From the NCBI GenBank assembly GCA_963576735.1, contig OY755177.1:15190001-15254000 (forward strand): DNA of 64,000 nt, given 5' to 3'. The notes under the pieces are model-generated. The model was not told where the DNA came from, did not search any database, and was given only the letters and a program-made list of their open reading frames with translations. Position 1 is the first letter of the stretch. Every line of letters starts with the position of its first letter. Both the position numbers and the translations under genes were made by a program. The stretch comes from Bedellia somnulentella (Eukaryota > Arthropoda > Insecta > Lepidoptera > Bedelliidae). Below are positions 20,467 to 32,449 of this stretch, in pieces.

Positions 20467-22440
20467 TTTCGTGCTGTTATTTTTCTGTTGAAAAAGAACT
20501 TGCTCGCGGAATTTAAAATTATTTTGCGCATGCAATCTTCTAGAATACCCTTATGTATAGCTTGTTAGTTTACCAAAAAACACACATATAAAACAGTAAA
20601 AATCTTTTTGAAAGCCAACTCTACGTTAGAATTAAAATGTACCCGTGCGACCGATTTCATTTTTATAATTTCATCAAAATTACTAGTCGCCTGTTATTTG
20701 AAATAACCCCCCTAAATTCAAGGCTACATCCCTTTTATCTTTATATATATATAAAAAGATTAATCCCAAAAAGAGTGTGCCAAAGCTTTGCAAGTAACAT
20801 TTTTAAAGTCACTTTTCTTTAACTCTTAATAAAAATATATTTTCTTAAAAGATTCTGAAGAGTATAGAAAATACAAAAAGTCTTTCGTATGACAGCAAAA
20901 ATGCCAATTAGATGGGAAGGGGAGCCTTATCTAAGATGCCTTACGTACTATTAATTTGTTAACGTAATAATATTTGTAGATAAAACCAATCAATAATGGT
21001 TAAACCTAAAAACATAGTATGAATCATTCACTAGTCGTTCTGTCGTAACAACTCTATGGTTCGTTACACATTTTTTTAGGTAAGAGATTTTTTTGTACCT
21101 AGTTCAGCTTTTGTTTAATGTATATCGCTGATATTTTATTGTTTTATTTACGTATTATTGTACACCACAAACCTTACGCTTCACAGAAAGTTTTATAGTC
21201 GCCGTGATTTTATAATAAGCTACACCATTGCGTTAAGAATCTAATGTTTTTGATTTCTCATTGGTCTCATATGACAAAATTTTATTTTCGAGTTTTGAAA
21301 TTAAATGGTGCTATTACATGTTATTTATTAGTTTTATGAAAGAACCAACGTGGATATTTAATTTAATTTAGAATAAGTATTGTATCGAAATTTAAAATAT
21401 ATTTAAAAATTCAAAGAAATATAATAGATGATAGAATTATTCTTTGTCATGGTGCTACCAATTAAAGCAAGCAAAGGTGACCAATTTTTTGACAACCAGG
21501 TCACATTATGTAGTTCAAATTTTTGCCCCGGACCGTACCACTAAAGTCTTTTTACAAAATACAGCCGAAATATTGAAAAAAAAACTTTATAGTTATTTGT
21601 GATAGCACATTTTTTAAATAAATGTTGTAAAACATAATAGTAAGTTTCAGATTGTTTCTGCATCATTTTGCGAACTGTACGATTTTCTTTCAAAAACTTG
21701 CTAACAATATTCCGTTACATATGAAAATTTGTTTTTTTTTTTAAGTAGGGTTGTAATGTTAGAATAAACCTCACCACATTTTATAAGTTAAGTTGTTATT
21801 AATTACCTTTAAATCCTTATAACTGGCTCGAAGTCTGTTTAAAGGTTGTAGTTTCTATTGCTTTAAGATTTAAGTACAATAATTATTTTCATTTCAATGA
21901 TTATAAGAATTTTAGGTTAAGGATTTAAAAAACATTTATTTTTAGGTTAATTAAGAAAAGTTGATCTTTTATTAATGTTTCCCAATATATTTCGCAGATG
22001 AACAAAATTTTTAAATGCTGTCATTTTAATTTGTTTCTCGGACTTATTGCAATAAAAATATTTTATAAAAACATACTTAGACTTGTATAATTATATTTGA
22101 ATAAATTTAATTTATTATCGACAATTTATATCCCAGACCAATTCTTTTCACATTTAAAGTTAACATTCCGAGTTAATTGTTGGAGGCTTAGAATGCAATA
22201 CAAGACAATGCTACAAGTTTAAAAAAAATGTTATTATAAGTAATACTTATTTTATTATTAAACTTGGATTATAACCAATAATAATGTATGTTTTATTAAA
22301 ATCCACAGACCTACCATCTTCACAAAAAAATCTTATTTCAGTTTAAAATGAAGATGAAGCCACAATCTCAAGCAAGTCATGTAACAATAGGTACTACTAG
22401 CATAGTTTGCCTAAATTACCGCTGAAACTGAATTCCACCC
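20467..22440. other. AT-rich intergenic DNA, nothing recognised
   Basis: Between Relish and the RTE fragment. No ORF above 60 codons with a recognised domain and no listed repeat family. Confidence 0.45.
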
Positions 22441-22463
22441 TTACCCTTCTACTGTTTTTTTTT

Positions 22464-23171
22464 TTATGAACCTATCGTGTCCCACTGCTGGGCAAAGGTC
22501 TCTCCCTGGATTTTCCATTCATCCCTGCTTTGGGCCTGCTCTCTCCAATCTTTTCGAAATGAGTCCAGGTCATCCCGCCAACTCCTTCTTGGTCTGCCTC
22601 TGCGCCGGCGGCCGTTGCTAGGAACCCATTGGGTTACATTTTTAGCCCACCTGTCCTGCGGCATACGGTAGACATGCCCCGCCCAGTCCCACTTCAATTT
22701 GGCTGTCTTAGCAGCCACGTCGGCTATTTGAGTTTTGGAGCGCAGGTGGGTGTTGCGAATGCGATCTGTTCGCTTCACACCCAAAATACTGCGCTCAATC
22801 GCTCTCTGGCACACCTTGAGTTTGGACTTCTGACACTCAGTCAGTGACCATGTCTGTGCACCGTAAGTTAGGACAGGCAGGATACACATATCAATGAGTT
22901 TACGCTTCAGGGACAAAGGTAAGTCGCCCTTCATTAGCGACTTCATGGACTAGAAGCTCTTCCAGGCGTTTTCAATCCTTCGATCGATCTCCTTGTCCTG
23001 TCTGGATTCGAAGGACGCTATCTGGCCCAAGTAAATGTACTCATCGACGTATTGTATTTCCTGCCCATCTACCTCAACCCTACGTTTTGTGCTATTGGTC
23101 ATAACTTTAGTCTTCGACCGGTTCATCATCAGTCCAACCTCAAGGCTTGCCGTGGATAGCTCTCGCAACAT
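22464..23171 (-). pseudogene. RTE reverse transcriptase C-terminal part
   Basis: Two pieces of the same frame separated by TAG at 22947-22949: MLRELSTASLEVGLMMNRSK...RRIENAWKSF and SLMKGDLPLSLKRKLIDMCI...FAQQWDTIGS. Confidence 0.85.
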
Positions 23172-23545
23172 TCATTGGAGCTCGGGTGCTGAGTGGGAGA
23201 GTAGGACTATATCGTCAGCGAACCGGAGGTTTGTCAATTTGTGGCCTCCGATATCGATGCCCTTATTCTCCCATGACTGCGTCAACTTCTTGAAGACTTC
23301 CTCAAGGCAACTTGTAAACAAGTTAGGAGACAGTGGGTCGCCCTGTTTGACTCCCTTCTCAATTGGAAACGTTGGATCTGGCCTTTCCAATTTCACGTTA
23401 GCTGTGCTGTTTCTGTAGATAGCACTAACGAGTTCAATATAGGTCGGTTCTATTTTTTGATTCGCAAGGGCGGAAAATATTGCTTGGTGGTGGAGACTGT
23501 CAAAAGCTTTGGTATAATCAATAAATGCTTCTACTGTTACTGTAT
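23172..23545 (-). pseudogene. RTE reverse transcriptase palm fragment
   Basis: Carries motifs A to C (FIDYTKAFDS, QGDPLSPNLF, FADDIVLLSHS). The element joins unrelated sequence near 23545. The frame continues after TGA into 23171-22950. Confidence 0.85.
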
Positions 23546-23606
23546 GCAAAATAAGTAAAAAAGTGGGAGTGCAAAAAAAACAAATAGAATGCGATAGTTT
23601 GCGTTG

Positions 23607-24055
23607 AGGAAATGCAAATCTCGCGAGATTGGGGCTCAAGCGAGATCCCGCGAGTTTATGAATAACAATACTGCGAGAACTCGCGAGATAGGCAGTTTTG
23701 TGTTTTTTTGCAAATTTGAATCAATTGGGAATAATATAATAAAAATATAAGTATTACAAGGAGGTATCAAGCCCAACAAATTAACAAACTAATTAAAACA
23801 TTTATTTTTACGATTTTTTTTTCAATAGACTTTTATGTATCAAACGTTGTATGACGTATCTGTCTATAATTTCTTAACAACCTTCGAAGTATGTTTCTAT
23901 AAAAAAACAAATAACGGATACAACCAGTCTTCAGACTTTATCATGCTCTAGTGTAATCTCGTCAAACTCGCGAATTCTCGCCCTATTTTCGTCCAATCAA
24001 ATTTCGCTAAAAAGTAGCGAGATCTTGCGAGAACGAGATCGAGATTGCATTCCCT
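23607..24055. mobile_element. MITE-like element with CG-rich inverted ends
   Basis: AGGAAATGCAAATCTCG at the left and the inverse of AGGGAATGCAATCTCG at the right. Both ends carry repeated ctcgcgaga motifs. Flanks share TTTGCG (23598-23603, 24057-24062). Possibly hAT-like. Confidence 0.6.
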
Positions 24056-24371
24056 ATTTGCGGTTTTTTGTAGCCTACTCGTATATTACCATCCATATTA
24101 GAGATGGGTCGAGGGCATAAAAACATATTGGGCAGATTGGGCGTATTGGGTTAAAATGGGCAAAAACAAATTTACGCCGAATAAATGCCCAATCGCTGGG
24201 CGGAAAAACTAAACTGTAGTTTAAAATTAAACTACAAGTGGAACATTACTTAAATAGTGTTTAGCATATACATATACATCAGCGTAAACAAAATAAAGGA
24301 ATAAGAAGATAAGAAGAAGTTCTAATATGCCAAATATAGGCATATAAGTACTTTAAATTGTTACTTAGATG

Positions 24372-24682
24372 ACATGATAGTACAATAGGTAGAACACCCG
24401 CCCATAAACAGACAGGCGTGAGTTCAAATCCCGGGTCGGGCCTACACCAATTTGTCTTTTCTAAAGTCATATGTGTGGTTAATTTACCATGGTTGTTAAC
24501 GGTGAGGGAAAACATTTGAGGAAACCCACATGGCCGAGTTGTACTTAGGCATGTGATAGTGTATTCGTACAAAACGGCTATAGGCCTGCCCCCTATCACG
24601 TGAGTTCACTGACTAAGCAAAACGTGGGTACCTACTTTGGACACTAGATGGCGCTGTCACGTGATGTTCAGAAGTATACTTT
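24372..24682 (+). repeat. SINE-A copy, 3'-truncated
   Basis: tRNA-like head with gttcaaatcccgggtcgg, body to tcacgtgatgttcagaag; the tail is lost. Confidence 0.8.
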
Positions 24683-24689
24683 TTTATCT

Positions 24690-25740
24690 TTTATACTATA
24701 CTACTATTATAGTAACGGTATATTCCGCTAACAGATTTTTAAAAAGTGAAAATACTCACGTTCTCGCCACTTTTTATACTCAAAGGGGATGAAATAATAC
24801 TTAAGTATTAGGGCTTTAAACTTACAAACAGGTCGTGTTTAAATAGTTAAGGTCAATGAGCATCAATGAATGGAAAAAAAAGCCACAGCGGACACGAATG
24901 ATTTTGATGTCATATATTGACAGAGGACATGAACTATACGTGGGAAAAGGCGCATATTTCCGAGTTGTAATAATTTGGCGGTAGATGGCGCTAACACCAG
25001 TAAAGGTGTAAAGAAACAGGCAAATACCAATTTTCGCAACTGTAATCACTTGACACTATAGCTCAGTTGGCAGAGCAACTCCAGTGTCCATCCAGAAAGT
25101 TCGTTTAAATTAAAAGTTTGAAACAGTATCACAACTTTTCCCCATTGTACATTAATATTGTAATAAATTATTGATTTATTGTAATAGTATTGTAATAAAT
25201 TAATGAATTCTCATAAAAAGTATGATTAGATTCTTGCATTTAAAAATGTTTGCGTTTCTGTTCGCAAAACTTCATAAAACGGGTTAGATTGCACCCATTG
25301 ACTTTTATGCTAATGGTCCCCATCATGAACTCTATAAGTATTCTTTAAATAAAATAGGTCATTTTATGATGATTTTAAATGATAACATAAACAATACTGC
25401 ATACAATTATGATATTTTAAAAACAAAAATTATATAAGATTTCTGCCCACGTAATGGACATTTATTAGGCATTTATGGACATCTATTGGGCATAAATCCA
25501 ATCCGCCCAAAATGCCTGGGCACCATATAGGTAAATGATAAATGTGCTCTTACTGCGACGTAAGCAATAATTTGTAACAAGGGAATCTATCTTGTCCGCA
25601 TAAATCTTATAAGGAACAAAAACATTAACGTAAATCTTAAAACCTTATAAATAATGGCAAATTTCTATCACAAATAATTTTGGCTTTTGAGTTTGTTTCA
25701 AGTTTTTTTTATGTAGCATTGATAAAAAACTTCGATGTGT
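24690..25740. other. Intergenic DNA, mostly unrecognised
   Basis: Holds the tRNA-like fragment at 25053 and a gggcat-rich patch at 25440-25530 echoing 24103-24200; otherwise nothing recognised. Confidence 0.4.
25053..25095 (+). repeat. tRNA-like fragment
   Basis: cactatagctcagttggcagagc is an A box/D-arm; no B box follows. Confidence 0.55.
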
Positions 25741-25753
25741 TATAGTGGTATTA

Positions 25754-25902
25754 GGGTGTCTTTCCACCATAGATGTACTACGCTGCGGATGCGTTTGATA
25801 TCTACCAATCATACTCTTGGTGCACGTAGCATATATATATAGCAAGATAGCAATCGCATCCGTAGCATAAATGCATAGTACTTCTCTGGTGGAAAGGCAC
25901 CC
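25754..25902. mobile_element. 149-bp MITE, PIF/Harbinger-like
   Basis: TTA at 25751-25753 and 25903-25905. Terminal repeats GGGTGTCTTTCCACCA and its inverse with one mismatch. A 3-bp TTA duplication fits PIF/Harbinger. Confidence 0.8.
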
Positions 25903-26234
25903 TTATCCTATTTACACTAACGTATTAATTGTATTCATCTAATTCCAATCGACGCGACGCAACGAACAAACGATACAATTAGGAATGCGCTCCGGTCCCT
26001 ATGTTGACGGTAGGCTATTAAGAGCTGTGTCCTATGATGATGATGATTGGTACCGATAAAGAAAGCCAAAAAAACCATGACTGAGATTGGCATACATAGC
26101 CAAAGTTGACATGCCAGTGTTGAATATGGAAACAAATGTTAAACAGCTGTTTTTTGTTATTGTGTTTAGCGACATATTGTGTCTGAAATTAAATATTACA
26201 TTAGTAAATCTTCGAAATTTATAAATATTAAACG

Positions 26235-26381
26235 ATGAAATTTAGTGGGAGTCTAAGAAAGCTAACGAAACAAATATTTACTCCTTTAGGATTATTTAAA
26301 CCGAAGCCTAGAGCATCCGAGGTGTTAACTGCCTATTTGAGGCAATGTGATGAGCCTCCTTGGACATCGTATTTCGTGAAG
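26235..26381 (+). CDS. C15orf61 homologue exon 1
   Basis: ATG at 26235 is preceded by AT-rich 5' sequence. 49 codons, ending WTSYFVK before donor gtattc. No upstream in-frame ATG gives a better start. Confidence 0.85.
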
Positions 26382-29300
26382 GTATTCACCGTATTCTTAT
26401 AATAATTAATTTGCCAGCAAAGAACCATAAAGCTTGGATGTCCTATCCAAATTTGTGACATCTTTTTTTCTTCTACCACTGTTCTATGGTACTTTTTAGG
26501 CCTTCAATTTAAAATAAGGTTTATTGTGGTTTTTGTGTAAAATTCTCTCCTACTACTATATATTACAAGAACCCTGTAACAAAATAATGTATGAACCTTC
26601 TCACAATTAGAATTCTTTAACAAATAACATACCAAATAGGGATAGCCAGAGCTTTGAAGTAGAAAATTCTTCAGCTATTTTCAAATGTTGAGTGCTGAAA
26701 AGACTGCAGAATAATGGATGGGTGGTGGTTTCCAGCCGATGCCCAAAATTAATTAGAAAGCCTCAAAACCCTTCGACACCTTTATTGACACCTGTGTGAA
26801 GAAATGGGGAAGTACTGAAATAAACTAAACGCAGAATATTTATTGAATTTTATTGATTTCACTTTGTTTAAAAACTTCATAGCTACAACAGGTCCCAACA
26901 ACTTGTTCAAAGAAGTGATAAGTACATTGGTGAGGGCAGTGCTAGACCAGTCTTTGAATTGAGGAGAGTCCTTAGGAAGCCTTTGTTGAAGCGGTGAAGG
27001 TCCATTGCTTTACATGAAAACTTTTGTTTCTTATGAAATTGTTCAACTCAAAAAGAGGATTTTTGGAGGAGTAACAGCTCATCTAGACTTTATTACATTA
27101 CTTCTAATACTTACTATACTACTTATCCCTGGATAATTTATTGATTTATTTAAATAAAGAACACCAGCAGTTAACACAACAGACATAATAGTTGTAAATT
27201 TTACATTAATATTTATTTTGTTGTGAAAACCATTAAAGGCGTACACAACATTGTCAAATAATATTACCTTAATGACAACACTGTCTTAAAACTAAAGTAT
27301 CTAAAGATATAATTATATTGTTACCATATTTAAACATGAAAAGAATATATAACAAAGTTAAAATTATGTGATGTGATATGAAAAAAAGCCTCTTGATCAT
27401 GTTGTAAATTGTCTAGTGTACCTGTAATATTTTCAATGTTACTAAAGAGACAAGTCTTAAAAATATCTTATTTTGTTAATTTAGTATTACAATTGGACAG
27501 TTAAGCAGAAAGCACTCAACCAACTGAATTTCAAGATATGAATGTTGGAGTTTGAACTAAAGTGCTTTTTTCATACTGCAGCTTAGATTGGATTTAAAGA
27601 TGAACCGATACAGAGATGACGTGATCACTCAATGGGTAGAACCCCGGTTATCGTGCAAACGACTAGTGTTCCAATCCCGGATCGGGCCTACACCAATTTG
27701 TCTTTTCTGAAGACAAATGTACATACATACATGCATATACTCACGGCTATAAATCCCTAGAAGAGGTAGCCAGAGCTAAGGAATTAGCAATTCCTCAGCC
27801 ACTTTTGGAAAGATGTGTCAGGAAAAGATGGTAAAATAAAGGTTGTTGGTGATGGGTCTCCAACCACATCGCCCAAAAAATCCCTTAATAGCCCCAATAC
27901 CGTTAGTCGCCTCTTACGTACACCCACCGGAAGAAATGGGGTAGTGCTATTCTAAGCCGACACTACACAGCTAAAAAAATGATAAAATAATGATAAATGT
28001 TTGGTTAATTTATCATGGTTGTTAACGGTGAGGGAAAACATCGTGAGGAAACCCACATGGCTGTGTTGTACTTAGTCATGTGACAGTGAATTCGTGCAAA
28101 ACGGCGATAGGCCTGCCCCCTATCACGTGAGTACTCTGTTCATGCAAAACGTGGGTACTCTGAACACCAGGTGACAAAGTCACGTTATGTTCAGAAGTAT
28201 AAGTACCTCTGCCAACACCTTCGGGGATATTCGTCGTGAACGTTTATGTTATATGATATGTTTATTCCTAAACAAAAAACAAATTAATATCAAAAAGACT
28301 CCACATGTAAAAATGATTAAAGTTTGTTTCAGTACAGCTCTGTGCAAGATGACCAGTTTGGTTTAGCAAATTTCAACTGGAAGGTGGGGAACTCCAACTA
28401 CCAAATACTGAGAACCGGCTGCTATCCATACATCAAGTACCATTGCTCCAGAAAAAAGGAGGAAGACCTCACAATATCTAATACTATGATGAGAATTATT
28501 AAAGTAACCAACATAGGTAGGTTTGATAAAATTAATCTCTTGACACACATACATGCATATTCTCTAATTAATTAATTGCTGTGTAGTGTCGGCTTAGAAA
28601 AGCACTGCCCCATTTCTTCCGGTGGGTGTACGTAAGGGGCGACTAACGGTATTGGGGCTTTTGAGGGATTTTTGGGCGATACGGTTGGAGACCCATCACC
28701 AACAACCTTTAGTCCACCATCTTTTCCCCACTCAACTTCCAAAAGAGGCTGAGGAATTTCTTTTTCCTTAGCTCTGGCTACCCCTTCTAAGGATTTATAG
28801 CCGTGACTATATGTATGTATGTGTGTATGTCTCTAATTAACTTGTAATCTTGATTTTCGGTCTAAATAAGACATAAAAACATGCCTCATGTGAATTAGCC
28901 TGTCCTTGAAGGCTATGTTAGAGGAATCAGGAAAGATTATATAGTGAGCATGGAAAAGATATATGAAATAGTCTTTATTTTATGTTTGCGAGTATTTTAA
29001 TTTTTACATAGATAGAAGGGTGAAGCTGATTAGCTGCTAAGTACTTCTTTCATTTATATCGCAAAACTACTAAGGGGTCGCATCTATGCACTCTTCTTGC
29101 ATATTCTAGCACTATGTGAATATTGACCATCATACATTACCCCTACTAGCATCAGGTATTGAACCCTAATAGCAATACGCTAGTGGAGCCTTCTGAGACG
29201 ATTTGGTCAACAGTCATAACTCTGTTAACCCAATCCTCTTTCTGACTCTTTTTACATGATTACATGATTAATTAGCCCTATATGGATATTACCCTATTTC

Positions 29301-29793
29301 TTTATCATAAGGACATATGTGTCTGTGGTACAATAAAATTTCATTTACTTTATACAATAATAATTAAAAACATATGTCTTTCATATAATTTTCCATGCCA
29401 TTGTAATTTAGATGTAAATTATTCTAATACCTTTAAAAATATTACCGAATAATAAATGCACCCACTACAAAAATGTAAACTTAGTGTCCAAAGAAACAAA
29501 TAATCAGTCTTGCTACTGTTAGAAACGTCACAATTATTAAAAAAAACTGATTAGCATTCGAGCATACGCTACCTAACCAGATAGCACTAGTGATGTGACC
29601 TAACCTTAGCACGATTTCGTCAATTCAAATGATGTCACTACATTTATCATTTTAATTGCCCGCAGGTATCCCCTGTCTGCTCTACGGTCTCGCCGCCATA
29701 TTTTTAATAAGACACCAGGAAAGAGTTCACACATCAAAAGGAGATGTGATCATATACTTTTTGTTGCCAGAAGATAAAGGTTCTACGTATTAA
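26235..29793 (+). CDS. C15orf61 homologue (conserved protein of unknown function), complete, 3 exons
   Basis: Exons 26235-26381, 28333-28516 and 29666-29793 (donors gtattc, gtaggt; acceptors gtttcag, cccgcag) give 152 residues plus TAA. Shared with human C15orf61 are KPRASEVLT, an FGLANFNW box, ILRTGCYPYIKYHCS, GIPCLLYGLAAI and a VHTSKGDV...YFLLPEDKG tail. The human protein is about the same length. The N-terminus is basic and amphipathic (RKLTKQIFTP), which might suit mitochondrial targeting, and IPCLLYGLAAIFLI is a possible membrane segment; both are inferences. The function is unknown and none is assigned. The introns hold a split SINE-A, Rep-B copies and a SINE tail. Confidence 0.88.
26636..26825 (-). 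repeat. Rep-B copy, diverged
   Basis: agggatagccagagct, gagtgctgaaaaga and gaagaaatggggaagtact in order. Confidence 0.65.
27608..28256 (+). repeat. SINE-A copy split by a Rep-B insertion
   Basis: Head 27608-27716 and body plus tail 27998-28256 are one element. The Rep-B copy at 27721-27971 and a short AT filler separate them. Confidence 0.85.
27721..27971 (-). repeat. Rep-B copy nested in SINE-A
   Basis: Intact ends: acatacatacatgcatatac and cgacactacacagc. Short similar flanks (acaaatgt and ataaatgt) suggest the target duplication. Confidence 0.88.
28333..28516 (+). CDS. C15orf61 homologue exon 2
   Basis: Starts YSSVQDDQFGLANFNWKVG after acceptor gtttcag. It ends with a single G that splits a Gly codon with exon 3. 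A Rep-B copy begins 62 bp after the exon. Confidence 0.87.
28578..28829 (+). repeat. Rep-B copy
   Basis: Flanked by ctctaattaa on both sides (about 28562 and 28830). Ends in a TATG/TGTG repeat. Confidence 0.87.
28835..29660. other. Intron sequence, nothing recognised
   Basis: Second intron of the C15orf61 homologue after the Rep-B copy; AT-rich, no repeat family assigned. Confidence 0.4.
29666..29793 (+). CDS. C15orf61 homologue exon 3
   Basis: Completes the Gly codon, encodes IPCLLYGLAAIFLI and ends at PEDKGSTY followed by TAA at 29791-29793. Confidence 0.87.
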
Positions 29794-29799
29794 GTATAG

Positions 29800-30690
29800 C
29801 CCTTGTTAAGCATGCAATGAATTATATTGAATGTAAATAGTTTTCCTAAATTGTGCAATCTTAGTGTAAGTAGGAATCAATTTTTAATATATTGTATTTT
29901 TGATGTTACCCAAATTGTAGTTTTTTATTAACCCTACTCGATGCTCCTATCTTTACTTAACTTCTTATAATTAAAGATATAAGTGAGTAGTAATAACACT
30001 CCTTCTGTAACAGTACCGTAGAAAAGTTCTACGCCGTCCATTACTTCCTAGCATATCAAATAAAATCTATCTTTTTAAAGGATACGAGTTCGATATGTCT
30101 GTGACTGTTACCTACTGAGGAGAATAAAGGATTTAACCAAAAGTACGAGCCATAAATTAAGCATACAGTTGTATGTTTACCATACTTTAGCAACCTTAAA
30201 GTAAATAAAGTAACTTGAAGCTTTTGGTATTTAATCGAGAGCATGCTAAAGCGCAATACACACTGAGCCCACCAGGCCGCCGACTTTGCCCGGCGACAAA
30301 ACCCGGCGGCCTGTGTTGAAAGAATAATGTCCAACCTATGTATGAAACTACTCCACTAGTGTTATTCCTAAAAGAACACAACAGCTCTTTCATTTTCAAT
30401 ATGCTTTTCATTGAAATATTTTAAACAATATTAAGTAAGTAAAGTATAAGACATTTATTTTTGGCACAATTTACATAAATGACAAAAAAAATACAACACA
30501 AAATTTGAAATAATCACGACTAATGTTTATAAATGTAACATGTAACCTATTGCCAAAATGGTTATCGGCTCAGCATGTGTGTCTGGAACAGTACACAGAC
30601 CATTCCAAGACACGCTGGTTTCCAGCCGACACCTTCAAATATTAAAAGAAAAACAATTAAAAATTTTATGACCATCTTGATACAGGTTTT
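29800..30690. other. Intergenic DNA after the C15orf61 homologue
   Basis: Only the GC-rich hairpin at 30265-30320 stands out. Confidence 0.4.
30265..30320. repeat. GC-rich hairpin
   Basis: CAGGCCGCCG (30273-30282) pairs with CGGCGGCCTG (30304-30313) in an otherwise AT-rich region; probably part of a MITE. Confidence 0.55.
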
Positions 30691-30694
30691 AAAT

Positions 30695-30895
30695 CTGTGA
30701 TCTTGATAGCTCAGTGGGGACCACCACTCCCCACGCGGGAGACGAGTTTCAAAATCCTGAGTCGGGCCTACATCAATGTGTTTTCTTTAGTTATATATGT
30801 GCTTAATACATCAGGGTTTTTAATGGTAGCGGAAAACATCGTGAGGAAACCCATATGTCTTGGTTGTACTTTGTCATGTGACACTGATGACACTG
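30695..30895 (+). repeat. SINE-A copy, diverged
   Basis: A-box-like tagctcagtgg at 30708, cgggcctacatcaatgtg, gaaaacatcgtgaggaaaccc and tgtcatgtgacac; the 3' part is not recognisable. Confidence 0.65.
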
Positions 30896-31024
30896 ATACA
30901 ATATATCCGTCTAATAATAATAATCAAAAGCAGCAAAAGGCTTTCCCACATCACCAAATTGCACTTTTTAGGTTAAATATGGTAACTATGATTCCACTGC
31001 TATTCACATTGAGGTAGGCAGAGA

Positions 31025-31780
31025 CTTAATTTGAGTACAACTCAATTTATTGTCTAACAATTCTGTACAATATTTACCATTAAAAAATAGTAGCTAATTA
31101 ATTTGCATCTTCATTGTGAAGTCATTAGTCAAAAGTCACACATTTAAAAAAAAACAAAATTAATAGTTTTTGCTCATTACGAATCTTTGTCGCGCCGTTA
31201 AACTAGAGCGTTTGTCGCGATATAGACGCCATTCATACGCAAATGAAAAAGCGTGATAAAAATAAATGATGTGGTGTGTAAATACTATTAAACTACATCA
31301 AAAGCACAATTAAAAAGGAGGATCTTCCCTGGTGCTACTGCTTTACCAAGAGTATATAAACGGGCATTTGTGAGAATATGTGTTTTATCATAGTATGTTA
31401 AGGAGATTTTTCTGCTTTGTGACTTATTGATTTGTGTCATTGATATGATAGCATACTCTCAGAAATGACCTCATTGCGAGTATATGACCTGAAACTGGCT
31501 ATCTTTCTAAGAAAATAGAACTCACTATATAAGATGTCTATAGAGCTGGGGTAATGAACTAAGTATCGTCGTATCATTGGTTGTTGTGTATTTGAACCGT
31601 ACTTGCCCTTTGTGATATAAAACCTTGATGTCACCGTTATTATATACTTCCGTATATTTTATATGGAAAATCATAGCAGCTGCAGAGCTCTTTTATTTAT
31701 ATATACATAGCTCTCTCTCTCTCATATCATATCTCATGTTAGACACAGTCCAAAACACTTTTCTTTGCATCTTTAGTTTT
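31025..31780. other. Intergenic DNA, nothing recognised
   Basis: AT-rich with a short TC-repeat at about 31711. Confidence 0.4.
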
Positions 31781-31784
31781 TATA

Positions 31785-31900
31785 AGTAACTAGCTTTTTG
31801 CCCGCGACTACGTCCGCGTGGACTACATTTTTTGCATCCGGTTTACATCCCGTTTACATCCTAAATACTAGAACAGTATCTTAACTTCTGTCTGTGGGCG
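31785..31900 (+). repeat. LINE-tail-like repeat (cccgcgactacgtccgcg type)
   Basis: ctagctttttgcccgcgac and the following 50 bp recur in reverse at 40146-40215. Confidence 0.6.
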
Positions 31901-31992
31901 TTGTAATATAATACTAAAAGCTGTGACTGACACATTTGCGCGCGCTCCAGCAAAGTCTATGGGCCAATTTTGACAATTTATAAATCGCTAAC

Positions 31993-32441
31993 AATAGGCT
32001 ATTTGACTGCAATAAAAATATTCATTTCTTTTATTTCATTAGTCTTAATATTTCTTTTTTGGAGCCATATGTAATAATGCGAGATAAAAATATTGCATTA
32101 TTTCACTAAAATCCGTCTTCTAAAATAAGTATTTTTGATGCAACTGTCACGTGACTAAAAACGACCGTGATTGGCTATTTCTATAATGACGTAGATCGCA
32201 CATAAACAGACTGTGTATCGCTTCGCTCATTGGTGTTTAATGCGGAAGTGACGTCATTTGTGTTACAGCCGCCATATTTCTTAAAGTCGCGTTTTCGCGG
32301 CACAATTAAATATTGCATTTTCTTTTTCGATTTTTTAAATAACATAGCTAAAATGAAGACAGAAAAATATTTTTTTAAGGGCTCCTTATAAACAAATTAA
32401 CACCGTAAGATAGTTTTCAAAACTTAGTCAAATAGCCTATT
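31993..32441. mobile_element. 449-bp MITE with perfect 16-bp terminal repeats
   Basis: AATAGGCTATTTGACT at 31993-32008 and its exact inverse at 32426-32441, flanked by TAAC on both sides. Confidence 0.78.
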
Positions 32442-32449
32442 TAACTAAT

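Larger units (their letters stand above)
22450..23545 (-). mobile_element. RTE-type LINE fragment, 5'-truncated
   Basis: One minus-strand frame with two nonsense codons: TGA about 23166-23168 and TAG 22947-22949. It shows RT motif A (IDYTKAFDSLHH), GVKQGDPLSPNLF, LRFADDIVLL, then TYGAQTWSLTECQKSKL and GRPRRSWRDDLD, the typical RTE C-terminus. The 3' end carries an A-run (22450-22460 on +). It is truncated upstream of motif A. Confidence 0.88.

Noticed and set aside
24822..25049. A 75-codon minus-strand frame
   Set aside because: It has a hydrophobic start but no recognised domain, and it is neighboured by repeat debris.
24103..25530. gggcat-rich patches at 24103-24200 and 25440-25530 as terminal repeats of one element
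   Set aside because: The two patches share short words only; a real inverted alignment could not be made by eye.
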